In this document: positions 18,882-26,549 of the stretch, piece by piece
How the letters are laid out: every line of letters begins with the position of its first letter
Numbering within the stretch: the stretch's first letter is position 1
From: Alphaproteobacteria bacterium
GTDB lineage: Bacteria; Pseudomonadota; Alphaproteobacteria; UBA2966
DNA: 54,460 nucleotides
Assembly (NCBI GenBank): GCA_018650465.1
Contig: JABIFY010000057.1
Location: 1-54,460 of the forward strand
Direction: 5' to 3'
The notes under the pieces: model-generated
The model's database searches: none
What the model saw: the letters and a program-made list of their open reading frames with translations, nothing else
Told to the model about the DNA's origin: nothing
Translations under genes and position numbers: made by a program

Positions 18882-20198
18882 TTAATTACCTTCGCCGTAG
18901 ATCGGGAACCGGGCACACAAAGCGATAACTTCCGCACGGGTCGTTGCTTCCTGCGCGGCATTGCCATCTTCCCCGTTGGCGGCCAGGCCGTCCAACACAT
19001 CTGCGATCATACGCCCAACCTCGGCAAATTCCGCTGTGCCAAATCCGCGCGTTGTCGCCGCTGGCGTGCCAACACGTACACCGGAAGTCACTGTCGGCTT
19101 TTCCGGATCAAAAGGCACACCGTTTTTGTTACATGTTATATGTGCGCGTTCCATGGCAGCTTCCGCTGCTTTGCCCGTCAGGCCTTTTGAGCGCAAATCA
19201 AGCAATTGCAAATGCGTATCCGTGCCACCTGAAACCAGGTCAACACCGCGTGCACCAAGTGCATCACCCAGCGCCCTGGCATTATCAACAACCGCCTGGG
19301 CATAGACTTTAAATGACGGTTGCAGTGCTTCGCCCAGGCCAACTGCCTTCCCGGCGATCATCTGCAGCAAGGGGCCGCCCTGAATGCCCGGAAAAATCGC
19401 CGAATTGATTTTTTTGGCAATGGCTTCATCATCCGTAAGGATCATACCGCCACGGGCGCAACGCAAGGTCTTGTGGGTTGTCGTCGTGACAACGTCCGCC
19501 AAACCAAAGGGACTTGGGTGTACGCCACCGGCAACCAGACCAGCAAAATGCGCCATGTCGACCATCAGTATTGCGCCGACATCATCCGCAATGGCCCGGA
19601 ATTTTTTGAAATCAAAAGTGCGGGGATAGGCAGAGCCACCGGCCACAATAATTTTTGGTTTGGCCTCGGCCGCCTGCTCTGCCAAAGCATCATAATCAAT
19701 CAGGCTATCTTGCTGGCGCACACCATATTGCACGGCATTAAACCATTTACCGGACTGGTTCGGTGGCGCGCCATGGGTCAGGTGACCACCAGCTGCCAGC
19801 GACAAACCCATGATGGTATCGCCTGGCTTGGCCAACGCCATAAAGACGGCCTGGTTGGCCTGGCTGCCGGAATGGGGCTGAACATTGACAAAGCCACAGC
19901 CAAACAATTCTTTTGCCCGGTCAATGGCCAGTTGCTCGATAATATCTACATGCTGACAGCCGCCATAATAGCGGCGTCCGGGATAACCTTCGGCATATTT
20001 ATTGGCCAGGATCGTGCCGGTGGCTTGCAGAACAGCAGCACTCACAATGTTTTCCGAGGCAATCAGTTCAATCTCATTTTGCTGACGATCCAGCTCCTGA
20101 TTGATGGCACCAAAGACAGCCGCATCCGTATCAGCGAGATTGCCTGAGAAAAAATCTTTAGTTGTCCCTGGGTTTTCAGCGACAGCGGTAGAGGACAT
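18882..20198 (-). CDS. glyA: Serine hydroxymethyltransferase
   Basis: 438 residues. Motifs: [59 protein letters not shown], and the PLP-lysine site [16 protein letters not shown]. It interconverts serine and glycine with tetrahydrofolate, feeding one-carbon units to purines and thymidylate. A 10-20 residue acidic N-terminal extension precedes the core. It is 47 bases downstream of rpiB and 58 upstream of nrdR. Confidence 0.98.
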   Translation of the reverse strand: MSSTAVAENPGTTKDFFSGNLADTDAAVFGAINQELDRQQNEIELIASENIVSAAVLQATGTILANKYAEGYPGRRYYGGCQHVDIIEQLAIDRAKELFGCGFVNVQPHSGSQANQAVFMALAKPGDTIMGLSLAAGGHLTHGAPPNQSGKWFNAVQYGVRQQDSLIDYDALAEQAAEAKPKIIVAGGSAYPRTFDFKKFRAIADDVGAILMVDMAHFAGLVAGGVHPSPFGLADVVTTTTHKTLRCARGGMILTDDEAIAKKINSAIFPGIQGGPLLQMIAGKAVGLGEALQPSFKVYAQAVVDNARALGDALGARGVDLVSGGTDTHLQLLDLRSKGLTGKAAEAAMERAHITCNKNGVPFDPEKPTVTSGVRVGTPAATTRGFGTAEFAEVGRMIADVLDGLAANGEDGNAAQEATTRAEVIALCARFPIYGEGN

Positions 20199-20245
20199 GG
20201 CTTTGTTTTCCTGCGTGAATATTATCGAATTAGAAATTATCGAAA

Positions 20246-20686
20246 TTAGCTAAGTTCAATCTTGTCGACCCGGCGTTCATGCCGCCCGCCTTCAAAATCG
20301 GTGGTGAAAAATGCAGAGACGGCGTCACGTGCTGTCTCAATGCCTATAATTCTTGCGCCCAGAGCCAGAACATTGGCGTTATTATGCTGGCGCGCGAGTT
20401 TTGCGGTTAAACCATCGTGGCACAGGGCCGCCCGCACGTTGGCATGTCGATTGGCCGCAATTGAAATGCCGATCCCGGAACCACAGATCGCAACACCATA
20501 GCGCGCTTTGTTATCTTCGATCGCCTGACCAAGGGCATGGCCAAAATCAGGATAATCGACGGAATCATTGCTGTTTGTGCCCAGATCAAGCACATCAAAG
20601 CCCAACCCTTCAAGGTCAGCTTTAAGCATTTCCTTTAATTCATAGCCACCATGGTCTGCGGCTATGGCAACGATTTCGCGAGACAT
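20246..20686 (-). CDS. rpiB: Ribose-5-phosphate isomerase B
   Basis: 146 residues of the RpiB/LacAB fold: [17 protein letters not shown] at the N-terminus, [15 protein letters not shown], and the catalytic [16 protein letters not shown]. It interconverts ribose 5-phosphate and ribulose 5-phosphate, the latter being the RibB substrate encoded in the same operon. First gene of the run to thiL; ATG 20686 has GGAG about 14 bases upstream. Confidence 0.96.
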   Translation of the reverse strand: MSREIVAIAADHGGYELKEMLKADLEGLGFDVLDLGTNSNDSVDYPDFGHALGQAIEDNKARYGVAICGSGIGISIAANRHANVRAALCHDGLTAKLARQHNNANVLALGARIIGIETARDAVSAFFTTDFEGGRHERRVDKIELS

Positions 20687-21044
20687 CTGCCCATAATCTC
20701 CTGATTGGCCTTTTGATTACCATATGTCGGTTCGCCACGCCAGTATCACACTATAGAAGGTTTGTAGGCATTTGTTGTGAATGGTCAGATTAATTGCCTT
20801 TTTTGCTCTAAGCGGCGGAATTAAGCGTGTTGCCTGGCTCGACGAAATGCGGCTACACTCGGATTAACGGGCCGGTCCAGTATCTTACGCGACAAAACCC
20901 TGAGGCAATCAGGCAAGCGGCAGATATTCAAATACGGATTTAGGCCAGCCACCTTCGCCAAACGGCGGGGTATCGTTTCTGAAACGGTCGGTAATGCAGG
21001 GGAACCCTGCCCGGCCAGATACTGAGTTTACAGGGAGAATTTAA
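20687..21044. promoter_or_regulatory. Divergent intergenic region between rpiB and the Liv-type binding protein gene
   Basis: 358 bases without a gene. For the minus direction there is a -10-like TATAGT at 20755-20750 but no convincing -35. For the plus direction a better pair is listed separately. A leader of about 180 bases precedes the binding-protein ATG; it has short GC-rich inverted pieces (GCAGGGGAACCCTGC near 20996-21010) but matches no riboswitch known to me. Confidence 0.5.
20830..20859 (+). promoter_or_regulatory. Candidate promoter for the Liv-type binding protein
   Basis: TTGCCT (20830-20835), 18 bases, then TACACT (20854-20859). It would give a 5' leader of about 180 bases before the ATG at 21045. 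By-eye prediction. Confidence 0.4.
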
Positions 21045-22259
21045 ATGAAGACCATTTCAACTCGTGCCGCACTTGCGGGTGTTGCTGCAGCAATGCTGGT
21101 CGCAGCACCGGCACTAGCCGATGTCAAAATTGGCTCGCTGGGTGCCATTACCGGCCCGATCGTGAGCCTGGTAAAAGAAATCAATCTCGCCGAACAAGCT
21201 GCCATTGATGAAATCAATGCTGGCGGTGGCATTAACGGCGACAAGGCCGTCATCGTCTTTGGCGATACCGGCTGTAACTCACAAACGGCTGTTGATGCGG
21301 CCAACAAACTGGTCAATATCGAACAGGTCGTCGGCATCGCCGGTGCGCTTTGTTCCGGTGCAACAATTCCTGCTGCCAGTAACGTTGCCGTGCCAGCTGG
21401 TGTTGTGATGATTTCCCCGGCCTCAACATCGCCTGAAATCACCAACCTGAAAGATAACGATTATCTTTATCGTACTGCACCTTCAGATGCATTCCAGGGC
21501 GGCGTATTGGCCAAGCTGGTTCTCAGCAAGGGCATCAAGAAAGTCGCACTGACATACATCAACAACGATTATGGTGTTGGTCTTGCCGGTACTTTTCGTT
21601 CAACCTACAAAGCTCTGGGCGGCATCATTACCGCTGATCAGGTCCACGAAGAGAAGAAGCAGTCTTATCGTTCGGAACTGGCTTCACTGGCATCCGGTGG
21701 TTCCACCAAACTTGTCCTCATCGCCATGGGCGAAGGCAGTGGCATGACCATGATCCGTCAGTCGCTTGAAGGCGGCATGTTTGACACCTTCATCGGTGCT
21801 GATGGCATGCATACCGACAAGATGGTTGAAGGACTTGGAGCAGACAATGTGCGCGGCAAACTGTGGGGCACATTGCCTTCCGCAAAGCCTTCCAAGCAAT
21901 TGGATAACTTCAAAGCCATGTATGGCGACGGCAAGAAGTTCAAGTTTGGCTCACCGTTCACTGCACAAGGCTATGATGCTGTAATGCTGGTTGCCCTGGC
22001 TGCACAGATGGCTGGTTCTTCAGATCGTACCGCGATCCGTGACAACCTGCGTAAAGTTTCAAACGCACCTGGCATGATCGTTGGACCAGGCCAGTGGGCC
22101 GAAGCTGTTGCTGCCATCAAGGCTGGCAAAGACATCAACTACGAAGGCGCTTCTGGCAGTCATGAATTTGATGCCAAAGGTGAAGTCGCCGGCGTATTTG
22201 CTGAATACCAGGTTGAAGGTAACAAACTGGTCGACAGCGCTCCACTCGATCTCAAATAA
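21045..22259 (+). CDS. Branched-chain amino acid/aromatic-type ABC transporter substrate-binding protein (LivK family)
   Basis: 404 residues with a clear Sec signal peptide (residues 1-25, cleavage after APALA) and a periplasmic-binding type I fold. Signatures: DVKIGSLGAITGP at the mature N-terminus, NAGGGINGDKAVIVFGDTGC, GIAGALCSGATIPAA, and TYINNDYGVGLA in the second lobe. A strong AGGGAGAA ribosome site precedes ATG 21045. It would deliver ligand to LivHM-FG permeases; a full livGFHM operon lies 4.3 kb away on the other strand. The downstream 3-hydroxybenzoate-hydroxylase-like gene suggests an aromatic acid ligand (inference). Confidence 0.94.
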   Translation: MKTISTRAALAGVAAAMLVAAPALADVKIGSLGAITGPIVSLVKEINLAEQAAIDEINAGGGINGDKAVIVFGDTGCNSQTAVDAANKLVNIEQVVGIAGALCSGATIPAASNVAVPAGVVMISPASTSPEITNLKDNDYLYRTAPSDAFQGGVLAKLVLSKGIKKVALTYINNDYGVGLAGTFRSTYKALGGIITADQVHEEKKQSYRSELASLASGGSTKLVLIAMGEGSGMTMIRQSLEGGMFDTFIGADGMHTDKMVEGLGADNVRGKLWGTLPSAKPSKQLDNFKAMYGDGKKFKFGSPFTAQGYDAVMLVALAAQMAGSSDRTAIRDNLRKVSNAPGMIVGPGQWAEAVAAIKAGKDINYEGASGSHEFDAKGEVAGVFAEYQVEGNKLVDSAPLDLK

Positions 22260-22304
22260 GCCTTTCAAAAAGGCACGGCTGTCTGTTTTCAGGCAGCCAA
22301 CCTG

Positions 22305-22340
22305 CCTCCCTCCGCACCAGCGGTGGGAGGTATTTTTTTT
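22305..22340 (+). terminator. Intrinsic terminator after the binding-protein gene
   Basis: CCTCCCTCCGC pairs with GCGGTGGGAGG (one T-T mismatch) around ACCA, followed by TATTTTTTTT. A smaller hairpin, GGCTGTCTG/CAGGCAGCC, precedes it. This separates the abundant binding-protein message from the following flavoprotein gene. Confidence 0.88.
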
Positions 22341-22423
22341 ATCGATCGTGCCAGTTGGCTTGACCTGATGCGGTTCAAGACCGACCATTGCGCTCCTGAA
22401 TTTATCTGCTTCGAGGACACATC

Positions 22424-23629
22424 ATGAGTACGAACAACGCGCCTGCCCTTCCCGTCCTGATCGTCGGCGGTGGCATTGGCGGCCTGGCGGTGGCTGTTGC
22501 CCTGTCAAAAAAAGGCATCGCGAGCCAGGTCCTGGAACAGTCAGAAGTCTTCGCCGAAATTGGCGCGGGTATTCAACTGGGGCCAAACGTCTTCCGCGCC
22601 TTCCGCGCCCTCGGTGTTTATGACGCTGTCTGTGACAAGGCGGTCTTCGTTGATGACCTGATCATGATGGATAGTGTCTCTGGTACGCCGATCAAAAAAA
22701 TACCTTTGGGGGAGACAATCCGTGAGCGTTTCAAGGACCCCTATGCCGTCATCCATCGCGCCGATCTGCACCAGGCGTTTGTGTCCGCCTGTGAAGCCTC
22801 GGCGCTGATTACGCTGACAACAAACACGTCCGTTGAAAGCTATGCCCAGGCCGGTGACGTGGTCACTGTGACGACCAAAGGCGGTAATGAGATCAAAGGC
22901 TGTGCCGTCATCGGGGCGGACGGATTATGGTCGTCCGTACGGGCGCAAATGCATGGCAATGAAAAGCCACGTGTCTCTGGCCACATTGCTTATCGCGCTG
23001 TCCTGCCCATTGACGAAGTTCCGGAAAGCGTAAAATGGAATGCGGCCACCTTGTGGGCCGGTCCGCGAAACCATCTGGTGCATTATCCCTTGCGCAATTG
23101 GGAACTATTCAATCTGGTCGCGGTTTTTCACAGTGATCGCTATGAAGAAGGCTGGAACGCTGTCGGGGCCAAGGACGAAATGATGCGCTGTTTTGAGGGC
23201 GTAGATGAACGCCCCATGAGCATGCTGAAGAAAGTTGATAGCTGGCGCATGTGGGTCCTGTGTGATCGTGATCCCATCGAGGACTGGAGCGACGGCCGCG
23301 TTACCCTGTTGGGTGATGCCGCCCACCCCATGTTGCAATATTTTGCTCAAGGTGCTTGCATGGCGTCGGAAGATGCTGTCTGCCTTGCCAACATGGTTGA
23401 ACAATCCGAGGGCGACTTTACGGCGGCCTTTTTGGCCTATCAAAAAACCAGATATCTGCGTACCGCACGCGTGCAAATGACGGCCCGTTTCCTGGGTGAC
23501 GTCTATCATGCTGCCGGACCTGTGCGTGAATTGCGCAACATGGTTTTTGGCGGTATCACACCTGAAGATGCTGATCCCCACGCCGGTCTCGCCTGGCTCT
23601 ATGGCGGAGGCCTCAGCACGGCAGGCTAA
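22424..23629 (+). CDS. FAD-dependent monooxygenase, 3-hydroxybenzoate 6-hydroxylase-like
   Basis: 401 residues of the group A flavoprotein hydroxylases. The FAD dinucleotide fold GGGIGGLA is at 15-22, the DG motif is VIGADGLWSSVR, and the second FAD motif with flanks reads GDAAHPMLQYFAQGACMASEDA. The last, with the whole HPMLQYFAQGACMA string, is characteristic of 3-hydroxybenzoate 6-/salicylate hydroxylases, which para- or ipso-hydroxylate aromatic acids with NAD(P)H and O2. No gentisate dioxygenase is in the window, so the pathway cannot be completed here. Downstream MaoC gene is 46 bases away. Confidence 0.9.
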   Translation: MSTNNAPALPVLIVGGGIGGLAVAVALSKKGIASQVLEQSEVFAEIGAGIQLGPNVFRAFRALGVYDAVCDKAVFVDDLIMMDSVSGTPIKKIPLGETIRERFKDPYAVIHRADLHQAFVSACEASALITLTTNTSVESYAQAGDVVTVTTKGGNEIKGCAVIGADGLWSSVRAQMHGNEKPRVSGHIAYRAVLPIDEVPESVKWNAATLWAGPRNHLVHYPLRNWELFNLVAVFHSDRYEEGWNAVGAKDEMMRCFEGVDERPMSMLKKVDSWRMWVLCDRDPIEDWSDGRVTLLGDAAHPMLQYFAQGACMASEDAVCLANMVEQSEGDFTAAFLAYQKTRYLRTARVQMTARFLGDVYHAAGPVRELRNMVFGGITPEDADPHAGLAWLYGGGLSTAG

Positions 23630-23675
23630 TCCTTTTCAACAATCACCAATCATAATAAATTTGTGGAGCACCAAA

Positions 23676-24140
23676 ATGGCAGTCAATAATTTCGCCAACA
23701 TCGCAGAAATGAAAGAAGCCGTGGGCACAGCAATGGGCCCCAGTGAATGGGTCACCATCGACCAGGACCGCATCAATAAATTCGCCGAGGCCACCGGCGA
23801 CCATCAGTGGATTCATGTGGACGTGGAACGCGCCACAAAAGAACTGCCGACCAAAGGCACCATCGCCCACGGCTTTCTGACATTCTCCCTGTTGCCCATG
23901 ATGAACTACGAACTCTATCAGCTGGAAAGTGCCGTGCACGGCATCAACTATGGCAGCAACAAACTCCGCTTCCTCAACATGGTCCCCTCGGGCTCCCGCG
24001 TGCGCGGCCACCTGACTTTGAAATCCGTCGAGATGCACAAGAGCGGCGGCTATCAGGTCATCGCCGAAGTCAGCGTCGAAATCGAAGGCCATGACAAACC
24101 CGCCCTGATCGCCGAAACGATTGCGGTGTTGTACGAGTAG
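23676..24140 (+). CDS. MaoC-like (R)-enoyl-CoA hydratase
   Basis: 154 residues with the hot-dog hydratase-2 signature: DRINKFAEATGDHQWIHVD, containing the catalytic Asp and His, then GTIAHGFLTFSLLP. ATG 23676 has GTGGAG upstream; the frame is open further back into the preceding gene but without homology. It hydrates trans-2-enoyl-CoA to (R)-3-hydroxyacyl-CoA. Short spacing to the flavoprotein suggests one transcript, and the pair may act on an acyl-CoA or aromatic degradation route; substrate unknown. Confidence 0.92.
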   Translation: MAVNNFANIAEMKEAVGTAMGPSEWVTIDQDRINKFAEATGDHQWIHVDVERATKELPTKGTIAHGFLTFSLLPMMNYELYQLESAVHGINYGSNKLRFLNMVPSGSRVRGHLTLKSVEMHKSGGYQVIAEVSVEIEGHDKPALIAETIAVLYE

Positions 24141-24165
24141 GTACGGGACCAATTGAGCAGCACAG

Positions 24166-24223
24166 CCAAAATCGGTGCCTGGCACGAGCGACTTCGCGAA
24201 GATGCCTGGCTCCGATTTTGGCG
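24166..24223. repeat. REP-like hairpin element, copy 1
   Basis: A perfect 11-bp outer inverted repeat, GCCAAAATCGG (24166-24176) with CCGATTTTGGC (24213-24223), encloses TGCCTGGCAC, the 10-base palindrome CTTCGCGAAG (24193-24202), and TGCCTGGCT. The 42-base core (24174-24215) recurs in inverted orientation at 26452-26493 with about 8 differences. It lies 25 bases after the MaoC gene. Non-coding. Confidence 0.85.
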
Positions 24224-24261
24224 GTAGTTTCCGCCCCCGCAACACGACCAACTCGCAGGCA

Positions 24262-24290
24262 CAAAAAAACCCGCCGGAATAACTGGCGGG
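24262..24290 (-). terminator. Intrinsic terminator of the proline-rich hypothetical gene
   Basis: On the minus strand CCCGCCAG (24290-24283) pairs with CCGGCGGG (24277-24270) around TTATT, followed by TTTTTTTG. It ends the transcript of the gene at 24320-25201. Confidence 0.88.
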
Positions 24291-24319
24291 GCTTACGGGT
24301 TGGTCGATCTGAATTTGCT

Positions 24320-25201
24320 TTAGGTCCGGCGAGATTTTTTATCTTTCCAGACACTGTTGTAAAACAAATCCTTGAAACGTGGGTTTTCCGGCAGCGGATA
24401 ATAATCCGGGTCGTCCAGATCCTCTGGTCGATCAGGCACCATCGTCTGACTAACCGCAATCTGCTCTGGCAGTTTCGGAAATTTCTGCGTTGCCAAGGCG
24501 ATGGCTTCATCCGGCCAGACCTCGTGTACATTTTCCTTGTAGGCCATGGCCGGATAAATCTTCTCACCCAAATCCAATGACTGCCCATCGAGTCGTACCA
24601 GGGGCGGCAATTGCGGTTTACCATTGGCCGAGGTCGGCAAAGTAAATTGCGCAGGCGGTATAGCAGTGGATTGCGGTGCTTCATAGGCTGGCACAACAGG
24701 TGCAGCTACCGGTGCAATTGGGTCTGGCCGGACAGCATCCTGTTTAATGATCAGGGAAGTCAGTCCGGTATCTTGTCCTTGCTGAAGTTTTCCGGATAGT
24801 CGTATTCTCATTGATGACGCAAGCCGTTCACCAGAAGTATTCACAAAGCCAGTCTCACGCATTTCCGGTATGATCGGGTTTTGTGATTTTTGATCAAGTT
24901 GTGAACTACTGTTTCCAGAAGATGATCCGAGTGCGTTTATTTTACCTTGAATTTTCCTAATTTTCCGTTGAACAAATTCGATGGCGAGCAGCGCCTTTCC
25001 TTTCTTTACTTCAAGGCCATCATAGATCCTTTTTAGATCTGCTCTTTTCTGTGTTCCAGGTTTGGCACCTGTGTAATTGCTATACGCTTGTGTCGTCCTT
25101 GTCTTCAAATCTTGAAACTCTAAACCTTTCTTTAGAAGCAATTGATTGTTTGCGGTGAGTGCCAATTTCAAATCGCTTAGTTCAGTAGATACGCCGGGCA
25201 T
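24320..25201 (-). CDS. Hypothetical protein with N-terminal charged helices and Pro/Ala-rich linker
   Basis: 293 residues, no family recognised. Residues 1-92 are highly charged and helical, probably coiled coil (LLLKKGLEFQDLKTR; KKGKALLAIEFVQRKIRKIQ). Residues 93-110 are Ser/Gln-rich, and 159-193 form a Pro/Ala/Val linker. The C-terminal 90 residues are acidic and Pro-rich with DLDDPDYYPLPENPRFKDLF. No signal peptide, membrane segment or enzyme motif is visible, so a cytoplasmic scaffold-like protein is possible. Composition is more AT-rich than the flanking core genes. An intrinsic terminator ends only 15 bases upstream of ATG 25201, and the ribosome site is weak, so the true start could be downstream. 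Confidence 0.65.
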   Translation of the reverse strand: MPGVSTELSDLKLALTANNQLLLKKGLEFQDLKTRTTQAYSNYTGAKPGTQKRADLKRIYDGLEVKKGKALLAIEFVQRKIRKIQGKINALGSSSGNSSSQLDQKSQNPIIPEMRETGFVNTSGERLASSMRIRLSGKLQQGQDTGLTSLIIKQDAVRPDPIAPVAAPVVPAYEAPQSTAIPPAQFTLPTSANGKPQLPPLVRLDGQSLDLGEKIYPAMAYKENVHEVWPDEAIALATQKFPKLPEQIAVSQTMVPDRPEDLDDPDYYPLPENPRFKDLFYNSVWKDKKSRRT

Positions 25202-25215
25202 TGATTTTTCTTTCG

Positions 25216-25241
25216 AAAAAAAAAGACCGCATGAAGCGGCC
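25216..25241 (-). terminator. Intrinsic terminator between the two islet genes (possible attenuator)
   Basis: On the minus strand GGCCGC (25241-25236) pairs with GCGGTC (25230-25225) around TTCAT and is followed by nine T residues (25224-25216). It lies downstream of the membrane-protein gene and ends 15 bases before the next start codon, leaving no room for a promoter between. Confidence 0.85.
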
Positions 25242-25361
25242 TTGGGATTGTTTGTTGGTAATATCTTGGTGATCAGGCATCAATATTTCTTACATCGTTT
25301 TCTTCCATCCAATTGTTCGCGTTGCAGTTTGGCCACAGCCGTAGAATGGTTCAATTCAAAC

Positions 25362-26234
25362 TTAGGAACCAAACAAACTCACGCCGGTAAACAGATATAT
25401 GTAGTACATGATCTGCCCAGTTAAATTCGTGATATTATCATTTATCAAATAAGCACCTCGCAGGTTCCCAATTTTCCTGAGTTTGACTCCATGGATATCA
25501 GACTCTGAAATCATGGAAACATGCTGACCGTCTATAGTTTTGAGTCGAGGGTCTGGACCTCCCAAAACGACATCGGGATAGTAATAGTCACCTTCCTCGC
25601 CTTTAATGCAAAAAAATCTGTATGCCGGAACAAACAAGGACAGCTTGCGGTCCCCTTCGCAAATATCTTTGGACGGCTGGTAAACAATTTTTGTTATGTA
25701 GGTACTGGGTCTTGCCCGATCGACCAGCACGTAATCACTTGTCGATATTTTGTCATTCTTGAAGTCCCTTGGGTCATATTCGATAACATCGTATTGGCAA
25801 AATTGCGGGCAAAGAAGATCATTGTTTTGAATGAACAGGTCCAAATTCCCAGCGTCGCGGGAGGGTATAAAAAAAAGGCCTGCCAGACTGACAAGCACCA
25901 AAAAAACTCCTGACCTCAAATTCACTTGCTCCACAGTCCTTAGATCAAAGACCAAAAGGAACCACGTTACGAATAGACTGCAAAAAGATATGTTCACGGC
26001 AATTTCTTGCGGCAGGTTGGTATAAGTCGACAAATCGTATGGCATGTAGGAATGGACATATTCCGCAACAAAATAAAGGGCCATGAGAAGTGCCCCCAAA
26101 GTTCGTCGTCCAACAGCTATTTGGTGCAGACCAGGCACGATAATAAACAGGACCAGCCTGGTTGCATATTTACCTGTCCGGGCAATTGTCCAGTCAGGCG
26201 GCAGGAGGGACATTTTTGAATTCAAAATTTCCAT
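25362..26234 (-). CDS. Polytopic membrane protein with S26 signal peptidase-like domain lacking the serine nucleophile
   Basis: 290 residues. Four N-terminal membrane segments (about 24-38, 44-62, 79-97, 107-123) include PGLHQIAVGRRTLGALL, as in polytopic SPase relatives. A soluble domain (124-268) and a fifth membrane segment (270-288) follow. The soluble part shows SDYVLVDRARPSTYITKIVYQPSK (abridged: D-Y-V-L-V-D, then Y-I-T-K-I-V-x-x-P-x-x-D), matching the general-base Lys segment YIKRIVGLPGD of LepB (Lys182 here), and ISESDIHGV like the late S26 motif. The S-M-x-P nucleophile motif is absent. Catalysis is therefore doubtful; the S26 assignment is tentative. Not a paralogue duplicate of the canonical lepB at 36503. 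Confidence 0.65.
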   Translation of the reverse strand: MEILNSKMSLLPPDWTIARTGKYATRLVLFIIVPGLHQIAVGRRTLGALLMALYFVAEYVHSYMPYDLSTYTNLPQEIAVNISFCSLFVTWFLLVFDLRTVEQVNLRSGVFLVLVSLAGLFFIPSRDAGNLDLFIQNNDLLCPQFCQYDVIEYDPRDFKNDKISTSDYVLVDRARPSTYITKIVYQPSKDICEGDRKLSLFVPAYRFFCIKGEEGDYYYPDVVLGGPDPRLKTIDGQHVSMISESDIHGVKLRKIGNLRGAYLINDNITNLTGQIMYYIYLFTGVSLFGS

Positions 26235-26535
26235 ACCTACCTATATGCAAGGTTCAGGCGCTTTTTTTTGGTAATATCCACGATTTTATTGTTGGCAAAT
26301 GAGAAAAGGTGTTTGTTGTAATTTTCTCGCGACCTACCCCACCACATCTTTTTGCATAATATATGTTTTATACGTACTCGTCAAGTGAGTGTTTACACAA
26401 TTAATAAACCTTTTATTGGCATTATGAATTGGATACGCGGCAACCAATAAACGGAGTCAGGCAGCTTCGCGAAGGTGCTTGTGCCAGACACCGTTTTTCC
26501 TGGGTGTGTCTAAACAGCCGAAATTGCCCCTGCCC
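26235..26535. other. AT-rich intergenic stretch upstream of islet membrane gene
   Basis: 301 bases without a gene: an AT-rich segment (26270-26430) that should contain the promoter of the membrane protein, then REP-like copy 2 (26449-26496) and the end of the liv operon. No clear -35/-10 pair stood out. Confidence 0.5.
26449..26496. repeat. REP-like hairpin element, copy 2 (inverted relative to copy 1)
   Basis: AAACGG (26449-26454) pairs with CCGTTT (26491-26496). The inner arms are AGTCAGGCA and TGCCAGACA, and the same 10-base palindrome CTTCGCGAAG sits at 26464-26473. The core is the reverse complement of copy 1 with about 8 substitutions, while the flanking outermost bases differ yet still pair. 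It lies about 20 bases beyond the liv operon 3' hairpin. Confidence 0.85.
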
Positions 26536-26549
26536 CTACCGTTTCGGCT
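26516..26549 (-). terminator. Hairpin spanning the livM stop codon (possible terminator)
   Basis: AGCCGAAA and TTTCGGCT (26542-26549 and 26516-26523) are perfect 8-bp complements; the 18-base loop contains the livM stop (26536-26538). On the minus strand it is followed only by GTTT, so termination would be weak or assisted by the adjacent REP-like hairpin. Confidence 0.45.

Noticed and set aside
19320-20147. 275-codon frame on the plus strand through glyA
   Set aside because: Antisense shadow of a full-length serine hydroxymethyltransferase.
20865-21044. Considered as a riboswitch in the 180-base leader of the binding-protein gene
   Set aside because: Only short GC-rich inverted pieces are visible and no conserved aptamer elements of a class I know could be placed.
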